A stretch of 64,000 nt of DNA from Ignatzschineria sp. GTDB taxonomy: Bacteria; Pseudomonadota; Gammaproteobacteria; Cardiobacteriales; Wohlfahrtiimonadaceae. The stretch covers positions 16,794-80,793 of the forward strand of contig JASLFU010000006.1 of the NCBI GenBank assembly GCA_030150405.1, given 5' to 3'. Numbering within the stretch: position 1 is the first letter of the stretch; the number at the start of each line of letters is the position of its first letter. This document shows, one piece after another, positions 16,541 to 25,128 of this stretch. The position numbers and the translations under genes were made by a program. Below the pieces are notes generated by a model, which saw nothing but the letters and a program-made list of their open reading frames with translations, was not told the DNA's origin and did not search any database.

Positions 16541-18502
16541 TTATCGGCGAGCGCTTAAGGTATTAAATCCTAAAATCCCCCCTACAATTGCGATTCCGAT
16601 AATATCTGTTTTAAGTTCTGGAGCAATCAAGAGTAGAGCTCCCGCGGCTAAAATGAGGCGCATTAGAGGATTAATTTTTGCTTTAAAATAACCTTCAACC
16701 GATGCACTTAGCGCGATAATGCCCACGACAGAGGTGATGATGATAGAGACAATCGTCATCAGAGGGGGCAACGGAAACTCCCGTGCTGTAGTGGCGAGCC
16801 CAGTTACATCAATCATTAGCATAGCGGGATTATAGACGAACATATAGGGGACAATAAAACCCGCAAGAGCAAGTTTAAGTGATTGCCAGCCTGTTTTCAT
16901 CGGATCGCCTCCCGCTATTCCAGCGCCAGCAAATGCAGCGAGCGCAACTGGAGGCGTGATATTTGCAAAGAGCCCAAAATAGAAGACAAACATATGTGCC
17001 ACTAAAATGGGAATATCAAATAGCGCGAGAGCAGGTGCGGCCATTGTCGCGGTAATAATATATGCCGGGATAGAAGGAAGCCCCATACCTAAGATCATCG
17101 ATGCGATCATGGTAAAGAAGAGGGTTAAAAAGAGTGATCCTGCTCCAACACTCATAATGGAGGCCACCATCACCGTTCCAAAGCTTGTAAGGCTCACGAC
17201 ACCGATAATAATCCCCACTACCGCACAGGCAGCCATAACAGATAGGGATTGTTTTGCCCCATCAATCATTGCGCCGACAATATCACTTAGACTCATACGG
17301 GTGGATTTGCGGAGCATACTGACCAAAATTGAGATAATGATGGTATAAAATGCCGCAAAGCTTACCGGCACCGATACCGAAAGAAAATAGATCAGTGCAA
17401 AGATAGGAAGAAGAAGGTGTCCACGCTCTTTTAAGACCTCTTTAACACGGGGGAGATCCGCTTTAGGGATACCTTTTAGATTATCTTTCCCCGCTCTAAA
17501 ATGAACTTGAGCAATAACCCCCAAATAGTAAAGCAGGGCAGGAAGAGCCGCTCCAAGGGCGATCGTGGCATAACTTACCCCGGTGGTTTCGGCCATAATA
17601 AAGGCGCTTGCACCCATAATCGGGGGAAGAATCTGCCCGCCTACAGAGGCGCTTGCTTCAACGGCACCAGCAAAGTTTTTACCATAACCGATCCGCTTCA
17701 TAAGGGGGATGGTGAATGTTCCTGTCCCCACAACGTTTGCAACGGCTGTTCCATTAATGCTTCCCATAAATCCACTTGAGATCACTGCAACTTTAGCCGG
17801 TCCTCCTTGCTTATGTCCTGCAAGGGCGAGAGCAAGATCATTAAAGAGCTGCCCCATGCCGGATCGAGCTAAAAAAGCACCGAAGAGGATAAAGAGAAAG
17901 ATGAAAGAGACCGAAGCCCCGATAGCGGTGGAGTATAGTCCTTCCGTTTTTAGATACATTTGGCCAAAGATATCGCCAATATCAAAGGGGCGCGTAGCCA
18001 AGCGGTTAGGCATAAAATCAAACCCGCTGATAAAGGGATAGAGCAGGAAAAGAAGCGCAAGTCCAGGAAGAATCCATCCCATCACTCGGCGTGTTGCTTC
18101 AATAACCAATACAACGGTAAGGATTGCAAAAGCAATATCAAGTTCATTGGGAATGCCTCCCCGAGTCGTCATAATCGCGTCATATTCTAAGGCTAGATAA
18201 CCAAAGGTAGCCATCGATAGAGCGGCTAAAATCCAGTCATACCAAACCACTCTCCCCCGATCTTCATTCTTTCGTGAAGGATAGATAAAGAAGATTAAAG
18301 TGATTCCGATTGCCACGTGAGCTGCCCGATGAAGGAGCGTAGGCATCGGATAGAAAGTGGTATAGAGGTGAAAGATAGAATAGAAAAAGGCAAGGGCTGC
18401 GATTAATAGCGCGACTTGCCGATTTCGGGGCTGTCGAGTGACAGACTCTCGGTCAAATTTTTCAAGCAATTCCTGCTCATTATGAGCCTGAGTTTGCGTC
18501 AT
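16541..18502 (-). CDS. Fused TRAP transporter permease (DctQ-DctM, TAXI type)
   Basis: A 653-aa inner-membrane protein fusing the small 4-helix and large 12-helix subunits of a TRAP transporter (4TM/12TM fusion). An N-terminal amphipathic stretch is followed by about 18 hydrophobic segments; GSINGTAVANVVGTGTFTIP and MGLPSIPAYI are typical of the DctM half. It drives Na+- or H+-coupled uptake of a ligand supplied by the TAXI binding protein encoded two genes upstream. Its ATG overlaps the end of the DUF1850 gene by 23 bp. Substrate unknown; glutamate and other carboxylates are reported for the TAXI class. Confidence 0.93.
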   Translation of the reverse strand: MTQTQAHNEQELLEKFDRESVTRQPRNRQVALLIAALAFFYSIFHLYTTFYPMPTLLHRAAHVAIGITLIFFIYPSRKNEDRGRVVWYDWILAALSMATFGYLALEYDAIMTTRGGIPNELDIAFAILTVVLVIEATRRVMGWILPGLALLFLLYPFISGFDFMPNRLATRPFDIGDIFGQMYLKTEGLYSTAIGASVSFIFLFILFGAFLARSGMGQLFNDLALALAGHKQGGPAKVAVISSGFMGSINGTAVANVVGTGTFTIPLMKRIGYGKNFAGAVEASASVGGQILPPIMGASAFIMAETTGVSYATIALGAALPALLYYLGVIAQVHFRAGKDNLKGIPKADLPRVKEVLKERGHLLLPIFALIYFLSVSVPVSFAAFYTIIISILVSMLRKSTRMSLSDIVGAMIDGAKQSLSVMAACAVVGIIIGVVSLTSFGTVMVASIMSVGAGSLFLTLFFTMIASMILGMGLPSIPAYIITATMAAPALALFDIPILVAHMFVFYFGLFANITPPVALAAFAGAGIAGGDPMKTGWQSLKLALAGFIVPYMFVYNPAMLMIDVTGLATTAREFPLPPLMTIVSIIITSVVGIIALSASVEGYFKAKINPLMRLILAAGALLLIAPELKTDIIGIAIVGGILGFNTLSARR

Positions 18503-18980
18503 AACATTGATCCTTTATTAATGAAACAAGATAAGGAACTCGCCTTGGTTGAATCAAAACTTCGGAGTAATCCTCCTGTTCAAGATAGATCAGCCAAGGG
18601 ATTTCCTCATGGTTATAGAGGGTAGACCGGGCATTTCTGGAGGTAATCCAGCGGAGCTCTGGGAGGGATTGTTCGGTTTTAAAGGAGATATATCCCCCTT
18701 CTTTTTTTAACACTTTCCCCTCATTTGGCGTCCCTGCACCGAAGGTTTTAAAGTCTGTTTGATAAAGAAATAACCTCCCATCTTGTAAACGATAGAACTC
18801 TCGCCAAGGCTGATGCTCTACCGAATGAATCCACTCTAATGAGAAGTGGGGCTCTATCAAACAGTGTTGATCGCTCTCCATTAAGGTAATTTCAATACGA
18901 TCAACGGGATAAAAAAAGCACAAAAAAGGGGCGACAATGGCCACCCCCGTAAGCCAGAAAGGCTTACTTTTGTTCGTCAT
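18480..18980 (-). CDS. DUF1850 protein of the TRAP-TAXI operon
   Basis: About 166 aa with one N-terminal hydrophobic helix or uncleaved signal (FWLTGVAIVAPFLCFFYP), then a soluble domain with FSLEWIHSVEHQPWREFYRL, the conserved stretch of DUF1850. This family is repeatedly found beside TAXI-type TRAP genes, as here, and its role is unknown. I choose the ATG at 18980, which overlaps the TAXI gene by 17 bp; an upstream in-frame ATG would overlap further. Its end overlaps the permease gene too, so all three are translationally coupled. Confidence 0.85.
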   Translation of the reverse strand: MTNKSKPFWLTGVAIVAPFLCFFYPVDRIEITLMESDQHCLIEPHFSLEWIHSVEHQPWREFYRLQDGRLFLYQTDFKTFGAGTPNEGKVLKKEGGYISFKTEQSLPELRWITSRNARSTLYNHEEIPWLIYLEQEDYSEVLIQPRRVPYLVSLIKDQCYDANSGS

Positions 18981-19944
18981 AATATTGCTGTGCGCCAGGA
19001 TGAAGCGGAGCAACTAAACCTTTTTGTGCATTCTCTAAGGAGATATCCTTCACTGCTTGATGTGAGTTCTCGAGCTTAGAGAGGTTCTCAAAGAAGGTTT
19101 TTGTAAGTTTATATACATCTTCTTTGCTCATATCCGCTCGAACGGCAAGGGCATTCATAATGGCAGCTGTAGGAATAGGCTCTTCATTTCCGTAAGTTCC
19201 TGCGGGGATCTCTAAGGAGACAAAGTAGGATTTATCTTCGGCAATGCGAGCAACATCTTCCGGTAGGATGCTTACAAGTTGAAGATCAAATCCTTGTTCA
19301 AGCTCCATCAGTGAGGAGTTAGGTAACCCGCTGGTTAAAAAAGCAACATCAATACGACCTGCTTTAAGCGCATCGGCAGCTTCTGCATAACCAAGATAAT
19401 CGACACGAATATCATCATAGGTAATTCCATGTCCATTAAGAAGTGTACGGGCATTTACCTCAACACCTGAGTTTTGATCCCCCACAGCGACCCGCTTACC
19501 CCGTACATCAGCTAGTGTTTTGATACCGCTCCGTTTTGAGGTAACGATCTGTACAAAGTTAGGGTAGAGCGCTGCAATCTGTTTTACATTATCGATTTTA
19601 TTTGCAAAAGCGCCTTCACCATTTACTGCTTGACTTAAGACATCGCTCATTAAAAAAGCCATTTCAGCTTTGCCTTGGTGAAGAAGATTAATATTTTCTA
19701 CCGAAGCTCCGGTTGTTTGGGTTTTAGAGTTTACGCCATAATCTTGTACATAGAGCTCCGCTAAGGTGGTGGCAATAATATTATATGGCCCAGAAGCGCC
19801 TCCCGTTGCGATAGTCACAAAGCGGGAATCGAAAGTTTTATCTGATGACGTTACATTAGGAGCATCATCATTGCCACAAGCGATCAGCAATGAAGAGAGT
19901 GCTGTAACGGCCAGTAATTTTCTAAGGGTAAAACGTTTTTGCAT
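18964..19944 (-). CDS. TAXI-family TRAP substrate-binding lipoprotein
   Basis: The extracytoplasmic receptor of the TRAP system. Domain: two-lobed TAXI fold with IATGGASGPYNIIATTLAEL and the region GVNSKTQTTGASVENINLL. The signal ends LLIACG with Cys23 as lipid site, so it should be a lipoprotein tethered to a membrane. An upstream in-frame ATG exists, but the ATG at 19944 has a perfect AGGAGG 6 nt before it. First gene of a three-gene operon. Ligand unknown. Confidence 0.92.
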   Translation of the reverse strand: MQKRFTLRKLLAVTALSSLLIACGNDDAPNVTSSDKTFDSRFVTIATGGASGPYNIIATTLAELYVQDYGVNSKTQTTGASVENINLLHQGKAEMAFLMSDVLSQAVNGEGAFANKIDNVKQIAALYPNFVQIVTSKRSGIKTLADVRGKRVAVGDQNSGVEVNARTLLNGHGITYDDIRVDYLGYAEAADALKAGRIDVAFLTSGLPNSSLMELEQGFDLQLVSILPEDVARIAEDKSYFVSLEIPAGTYGNEEPIPTAAIMNALAVRADMSKEDVYKLTKTFFENLSKLENSHQAVKDISLENAQKGLVAPLHPGAQQYYDEQK

Positions 19945-20193
19945 CAGAAACCTCCTATTTGATGCGGCCATCATGGCGCGTCTATTAAAATGAGTATTAA
20001 AACTCTTTAAGGAAAGAGATTTAATCGTATCTCTTATTAAATATGATTAATATTTTAAAAGGTATCATAACCTATTTAAAATAGATCTACCTCTTTCTAA
20101 AGCATAGCTTATAAACTTTAAAGAGGTCTCCTTTTTCGAGGTAGAGAGCGGAAAAAAGGGGAGGAATAGATAAGGTTTTCCGAGGAATGCGTG

Positions 20194-20231
20194 TATAATA
20201 CAGAAAGAATCTTGCCCCACTTTGGTGGGGC
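20194..20231 (+). promoter_or_regulatory. -10 element and 5'-leader hairpin before holA
   Basis: TATAAT (20194-20199) with no convincing -35 is followed by a perfect hairpin, GCCCCAC/GTGGGGC around TTTG (20214-20231), near +8 of the predicted transcript. There is no T-run, so it is more likely a leader structure than a terminator. The rest of the 323 bp between the TAXI start and holA (19945-20267) holds no gene I can see; the minus-strand TRAP promoter should be in it. Confidence 0.5.
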
Positions 20232-20267
20232 TTAATCTTATATAGGGATGAGAGAAAGGTAAGTTTT

Positions 20268-21293
20268 ATGCGTTTAACGCCCGATCAGTTTCTGCGGCAA
20301 TTGTCTTCAAAGCCCAATTGGCCTCTGTTGCTAATCGCTGGGGATGAGCCTTTTTTGACTTTAGAATTGCTCGATCAAACACGAGCTTTTTTGCGTAAGG
20401 AAGGGTTTGAGGAGCGAACATTGTTTGAGGTAGATGGTCGTTTTGATTGGTCCCAATTTACAGCAGAGGCTCAAGCTCTCTCTCTCTTTTCTACATTAAA
20501 AATTATTGAACTTCGATTTAAAAATAGTCCCGACCGTAAAGCGCAGCAAGCGATAACGAGCTATTTAGAGTCCCCTTCTCCGGATCTTTTTATCCTAATA
20601 AGCACCCCGCAACTAAAAGGGGCTACGCTTAATGCGAAATGGGTAAAAAATATAGAATCCCGAGGAGCTGTTGTGCCGGTATATTCTTTGAGAAATTATG
20701 AATATCCTCAATGGATTGCCGCACGGGCTGCCTTAAAAGGGCTTAAACTCTCTCGTGAGGCGATTTCATTATTAGCTGAGAATAATGAGGGCAACCTCTT
20801 TTCTGTGGCTCAAGAGCTTGATTATCTTGCACTCTATTATGGGGATGCAGAGATAGATCTTGAGGCACTCCGTTCGGCTTTAACGCAGAGTTCCCGTTTT
20901 ATTGCGTTTGATTTAGGGGATGCCATGTTGCTTGGGGATGTTGATCGAGTTTTTCGAATTATCGAAGGATTAGAAGCCGAAGGTGAGGCGCCGACGTTAG
21001 TAAATTGGGTGCTGCAAAAAGAGATCTCACAGATCGGTCAGATGTTGCAAAAACAGGCTGCAGGCGCGCCACCTAATCAGGTTTTTTCTGGAGTTTGGCA
21101 GAGTAAGCGCCCCCTCTATCAAGCGGCGTTATCCCGTATAGATCAGCGCTTATGGGTTAATTTAACGCGCATGGTAGTTCAGATCGATCATGCGATTAAA
21201 GGGCAACTACAGGAAAACCCATGGAATGCGATTCGCCGAGTGGCTTTTGCGTTTGCAGGTCAACGGCTTCTCTCCTTAAGTGCAAAGGTTTAA
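20268..21293 (+). CDS. holA: DNA polymerase III delta subunit
   Basis: The clamp-loader subunit that opens the beta clamp. 341 aa (E. coli 343). N-terminal WPLLLIAGDEPFLTLE is the typical nucleotide-like fold entry, and SLFSTLKIIELRF is the conserved beta-wrench region; the middle and C-terminal collar domains follow (LLAENNEGNLFSVAQELDYL and NPWNAIRRVAFAFAG). AGAAAGGTAAG precedes the ATG. Followed at once by scpB; lptE and leuS, frequent neighbours in E. coli, are absent. Confidence 0.94.
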   Translation: MRLTPDQFLRQLSSKPNWPLLLIAGDEPFLTLELLDQTRAFLRKEGFEERTLFEVDGRFDWSQFTAEAQALSLFSTLKIIELRFKNSPDRKAQQAITSYLESPSPDLFILISTPQLKGATLNAKWVKNIESRGAVVPVYSLRNYEYPQWIAARAALKGLKLSREAISLLAENNEGNLFSVAQELDYLALYYGDAEIDLEALRSALTQSSRFIAFDLGDAMLLGDVDRVFRIIEGLEAEGEAPTLVNWVLQKEISQIGQMLQKQAAGAPPNQVFSGVWQSKRPLYQAALSRIDQRLWVNLTRMVVQIDHAIKGQLQENPWNAIRRVAFAFAGQRLLSLSAKV

Positions 21294-21300
21294 CATAGAT

Positions 21301-22038
21301 ATGACGATAGATAATATCGCGTTAATAGAGGCGATTTTAATGGCCGCAGATGAGCCATTAACGCTTGATGAGATATATAGCGTGGTGTCGGGAGATGGGC
21401 TTAAAAAAGCAGATATTCTCGATGCCCTAAAAGCTCTGCGAGTGATGCTCGAAGAGGATCAAGGGGGAGTAGAACTTGTGGAGGTAGCCTCAGGTTGGCG
21501 TCTACAAGTGCCTGCTCGATTTGCAAAATGGGTAGGAAAGCTCTACGAAGAGAAACAAAACCGCTATAGTACCGCTCTTTTTGAGACGATCGCTCTTATT
21601 GCTTATCAGCAACCGGTAACCCGTGGAGATATAGAAGCTGTTCGCGGAGTTACGGTGAGCAGTAATATTATTAAGACGTTAGAAGAGCGGGAGTGGATAA
21701 AGGTAATAGGGCGAAGAGAAACTCCGGGAAGACCGATGCTTTATGCCACGACGGAGCAGTTTTTAGATGATTTTAATTTAAAGTCGATCGAAGAGCTCCC
21801 TCTTCTTCCTGAGCTTGAAGAACTCTTAGAAAATGGGGGAGAAGAGGACTCCCCAGAATTACCTAACGGGGATGAGTCATCTTCAAAAGAGAAGAAGGAG
21901 GCGAAGAAGAGCACTCCTAAAGAGCGTAAAAAAGCTTCTCCCCCTAAGGCAGAGCAGCGCGAGATTGACCTTGATCTTCAAGAGGAGCGGGAGAATAGAG
22001 AGATTTCCCCTTCTCAAGAAGCGGAAAAGGAGGAATAA
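21301..22038 (+). CDS. scpB: Chromosome segregation protein ScpB
   Basis: ScpB is the winged-helix kleisin partner that works with ScpA and SMC. The two-winged-helix core is clear: ALIEAILMAADEPLTLDEI, ALFETIALIAYQQPVTRGDI and VIGRRETPGRPMLYATT. 245 aa. After residue about 175 comes a highly charged Glu/Lys/Ser tail of about 70 residues. A GTG 21 bp upstream, overlapping holA, is an alternative start. scpA, usually adjacent, is not here. Confidence 0.92.
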   Translation: MTIDNIALIEAILMAADEPLTLDEIYSVVSGDGLKKADILDALKALRVMLEEDQGGVELVEVASGWRLQVPARFAKWVGKLYEEKQNRYSTALFETIALIAYQQPVTRGDIEAVRGVTVSSNIIKTLEEREWIKVIGRRETPGRPMLYATTEQFLDDFNLKSIEELPLLPELEELLENGGEEDSPELPNGDESSSKEKKEAKKSTPKERKKASPPKAEQREIDLDLQEERENREISPSQEAEKEE

Positions 22039-22099
22039 TCCGTGCGGATCTTTTATACTCAAACTCCCTTTTTATTTAACCCGTTGAAAGTAGGTATTT

Positions 22100-23389
22100 A
22101 TGTTTAGACCGCTCCCACTCTTTATCGGCCTGCGTTATACCGCAGCAAAACGGCAGAACAATTTTATTTCCTTTATCTCCTTTGTCTCCATCGGCGGGAT
22201 CGCCCTGGGTGTGATGACGATGATTGTTGTGCTCTCTGTGATGAATGGTTTTCAAAAAGAGGTTGCTGAGCGCAGCATCGATATGGCCTTTCACAATCAG
22301 ATTATCAATGAGCAGACCGGAGTGGTGGAAGATTGGGAGCCTCTTTTAACAAAACCAAAGGCGCACCCTAATGTGGTGGGCAGTGCCCCCTTTATTCAGG
22401 GGCAAGGGCTTCTTAATGCTGAAGGAACGATGGCGCCGGTACAGGTTTATGGAGTAGATCCTCAATATGAGGATGAGGTCGCCTTTATTAAGGATGATAT
22501 TGCAACGGTGAATCCCGAAGGGGGCTTTTTAGAGCCTGCTGATTTTTCACTCTTAAAGGATCGAGAATTTGGCATTATTATCGGAAGCGAGCTTGCCTTG
22601 CAACTTGGCGTTAATGTTGGGGAGTATCTCTCTTTAGTCACCTCCGATATGAATGTAACAGTTGCGGGAGTCTCCCCTCGGGTGAAGAGGTTAAAGATCG
22701 TCGGTGTTTTTCGTGCTGGGGTTTATGAATATGATATTGCCAATGCCTTTGTACATATTAAGGATGCTGCAAGGCTCTATCGTCTACCTGAAGGGGGAGT
22801 AACAGGCATTCGCTTAAAATTGGAAGACCCGATGAAAGCCAGGGAGACAGCTTACGATCTGCAGATGAATTACCATCTCGGGCAGGATTTAGCGGTTTAT
22901 ACTTGGGTGAATCAATTTGCGGCACTCTTTAAGATGATCGAGATCGAAAAGATCTCTATGTTCTTAATCATGAGCCTTATTGTGGCAGTTGCTGTCTTTA
23001 ATGTGGTCTCAATGTTGGTGATGGTGGTGACGGAAAAACGTTCTGAGATCGCTATTTTACGCACCTTGGGAATGCCGCCTCGCCATATTATGGCGATCTT
23101 TATGGTGCAAGGGACTTTTATCGGCTTCTTTGGCGCGATTATTGGGATTATTTTAGGGCTTCTGATCGCCTTTAATGTAGATAGTATCGTTAAATGGATT
23201 GAAGGCTTTTTTGGAAAAACACTCTTTGAGCCTAGTATCTATCCAGTATCGGATATCCCCTCTTTAGTTCTTTTCTCGGATGTGGCAACCGTTTCCGGCA
23301 TCGCCTTTTTATTGGCAAGCTTAGCGACACTCTATCCTGCGTGGAAGGCTTCACGCACTCAACCTGCGGAGGCGTTACGTTATGAATAA
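22100..23389 (+). CDS. Lipoprotein-releasing ABC permease (LolC/LolE family, probable LolF)
   Basis: An inner-membrane permease that extracts outer-membrane lipoproteins and hands them to LolA. 429 aa: helix 1 (about 25-48, ALGVMTMIVVLSVMNGFQKE), a large periplasmic domain (about 50-270), then three C-terminal helices (FLIMSLIVAVAVFNVVSMLV, TEKRSEIAILRTLGMP and a final helix). It overlaps lolD by 8 bp. Only one permease gene is present, with no lolE after lolD, so it may be the single hybrid type (LolF) acting as a homodimer. A second permease elsewhere cannot be excluded. Confidence 0.9.
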   Translation: MFRPLPLFIGLRYTAAKRQNNFISFISFVSIGGIALGVMTMIVVLSVMNGFQKEVAERSIDMAFHNQIINEQTGVVEDWEPLLTKPKAHPNVVGSAPFIQGQGLLNAEGTMAPVQVYGVDPQYEDEVAFIKDDIATVNPEGGFLEPADFSLLKDREFGIIIGSELALQLGVNVGEYLSLVTSDMNVTVAGVSPRVKRLKIVGVFRAGVYEYDIANAFVHIKDAARLYRLPEGGVTGIRLKLEDPMKARETAYDLQMNYHLGQDLAVYTWVNQFAALFKMIEIEKISMFLIMSLIVAVAVFNVVSMLVMVVTEKRSEIAILRTLGMPPRHIMAIFMVQGTFIGFFGAIIGIILGLLIAFNVDSIVKWIEGFFGKTLFEPSIYPVSDIPSLVLFSDVATVSGIAFLLASLATLYPAWKASRTQPAEALRYE

Positions 23390-24089
23390 TCGTATCGATC
23401 AAGAACTGCAAAACTCCCCCGTATTGCAAGCGGTGAAGATCTCAAAATCCTATTTTGATCAAAAGCATGAGGTAAAAATATTTGAAAACCTCTCCTTTGA
23501 GATTCCAAAACGTGCGCGAATAGCTATTGTAGGGGCATCGGGTGCAGGAAAGAGTACCTTAATGCATGTCTTATCAGGCTTAGATAAACCCACGAGCGGG
23601 GAGATCTACCTTAATGGACATCACTTTAATGCCGCTTCTGAGGCAGAACGAGGTTACTTGCGTAATCAGTATTTAGGGTTTATTTACCAATTTCATCATC
23701 TATTACCTGAATTTACTGCACTCGATAATGTGGCACTCCCCCTTGTTATTGGAGGAAGTGAGATCAGTTATGCCCGAAGTGAAGCTGAAAAACTCTTAAA
23801 ACGGGTGGGATTATCCCATCGATTATCTCATCGTCCCGGGGCTCTTTCTGGGGGAGAGCGGCAACGAGTGGCGATTGCCCGAGCTTTAGTGACTAAGCCG
23901 TCCGCTGTTTTAGCAGATGAACCTACAGGGAATTTAGATGAAGAGAACGCCCATGGGATTTTCGATTTAATGTGTGAAATTAATGATGAAGTGGGAACTG
24001 CGTTAATTGTTGTTACTCACGATAATAGCCTTGCGAAAAAGATGAATGAGTGCTGGCGTTTACATGATTCAACCCTATATAGAGAGTAA
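23382..24089 (+). CDS. lolD: Lipoprotein-releasing ABC ATPase LolD
   Basis: The ATPase of the Lol extractor. 235 aa with Walker A GASGAGKST, Q-loop YQFHHLLPEFTALDN, signature LSGGERQR, Walker B AVLADEPTGNLD and H-loop VVTHD. LolD-specific LPEFTALDNV supports the assignment over MacB or FtsE. Its ATG lies inside the permease gene end. Confidence 0.95.
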   Translation: MNNRIDQELQNSPVLQAVKISKSYFDQKHEVKIFENLSFEIPKRARIAIVGASGAGKSTLMHVLSGLDKPTSGEIYLNGHHFNAASEAERGYLRNQYLGFIYQFHHLLPEFTALDNVALPLVIGGSEISYARSEAEKLLKRVGLSHRLSHRPGALSGGERQRVAIARALVTKPSAVLADEPTGNLDEENAHGIFDLMCEINDEVGTALIVVTHDNSLAKKMNECWRLHDSTLYRE

Positions 24090-24096
24090 TTGAGAG

Positions 24097-24762
24097 ATGG
24101 AATGGCTTTCCCACGCGGTGGATATTTTTTTACATATTGATCAATATCTTGAGCTTTTAGTTAATCAATATGGTGTTTGGCTCTACCTTATTTTAATTAT
24201 TATTGTTTTTTGTGAAACGGGATTAGTGATCACCCCTTTTCTCCCGGGAGACTCGTTACTCTTTGCCGCAGGCGCTCTTGCTGCAATGGGGCTTCTCAAT
24301 ATCTGGGTGCTCTTCTTTTCGCTTTTAATTGCCGCTATTGTGGGGGATGCGGTTAATTACCAGGTGGGCAAGCATTTAGGAACAAAACCCTTTAAGCCCG
24401 ATGCGAAGATCTTTAAATTAAAGTACCTACAGAAGACAGAAGAGTTTTATGAGCGGCACGGAGGGAAAACCATTATCCTTGCACGTTTTATCCCTATTGT
24501 ACGAACCTTCGCCCCCTTTGTCGCAGGGGCAAGTGCTATGTGCTATCGTCGTTTTGGCTTTTTTAATATTGCCGGCGCGCTTCTGTGGACATCAACAATG
24601 CTCGGAGCGGGCTTTTTCTTCGGTACGATCCCTTGGGTTCGGGAGAACTTTTCGGTGATCGTTTTAGGGATTGTTTTTGTCTCTTGCCTACCGATTTTGT
24701 TTGAGGTGGGGAAGGCTTATCTAGCAAAAGGGCGGGATAAACATCAACAATCGTTAAAATAA
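24097..24762 (+). CDS. DedA-family membrane protein
   Basis: 221 aa with about five hydrophobic segments. Motifs FCETGLVITPFLPGDSLL and GGKTIILARFIPIVRTFAPF with FxAGAS are DedA (VTT superfamily) signatures; the Glu, Asp and two Arg residues needed for proton-dependent transport in E. coli YqjA/YghB are present. Family members are linked to undecaprenyl-phosphate or phospholipid flipping. It follows lolD by 7 bp, likely one operon on envelope biogenesis. Exact paralogue not assigned. Confidence 0.9.
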   Translation: MEWLSHAVDIFLHIDQYLELLVNQYGVWLYLILIIIVFCETGLVITPFLPGDSLLFAAGALAAMGLLNIWVLFFSLLIAAIVGDAVNYQVGKHLGTKPFKPDAKIFKLKYLQKTEEFYERHGGKTIILARFIPIVRTFAPFVAGASAMCYRRFGFFNIAGALLWTSTMLGAGFFFGTIPWVRENFSVIVLGIVFVSCLPILFEVGKAYLAKGRDKHQQSLK

Positions 24763-25128
24763 AGTTGCAGGAAAGAGCAATAGAGCATAGAATTGCGCAA
24801 TATTTCCAATCGATAACCACCCTTCCTCTCAGAATAAAATGGCTATAAGACGAAAATTTATAGCAATAAGAAGTGGGGAAATGCAGTGGTAACGCCTTGT
24901 AAAGTGCGTTCAATAGTTCTAGATAGATAATTTATATAACTAATTTTCTAACAGAGACTTTTCAATAACGATCATCCACAACTCTATAAACTTAAAAGCA
25001 GTGGTGGCTAAAAAAGAGTTCAATAGCAAGGTTTGTGCTTTGCGGGCTCGATCTAATGGCTACCTGAGCAGGGCACTCTGCATTTTAGAGGCTTTTAAGA
25101 TTCTTTTTTAATCTACCTATAGATATTT
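24763..25128. other. 366-bp gene-free leader before rho
   Basis: I see no gene or convincing terminator here. In E. coli rho has a long autoregulated leader; this stretch may serve the same purpose. A weak promoter-like pair (TTCAAT, 18 bp, TATAAA) lies near 24960-24990. Short frames exist, but none is supported as a leader peptide. Confidence 0.4.

Noticed and set aside
17007..18190. Plus-strand frames opposite the TRAP permease
   Set aside because: Mirror frames of a strongly hydrophobic coding sequence; no starts with ribosome sites.
24563..24913. 116-codon minus-strand frame near the DedA gene
   Set aside because: Half of it is the reverse strand of a conserved DedA protein; no ribosome site or family features.
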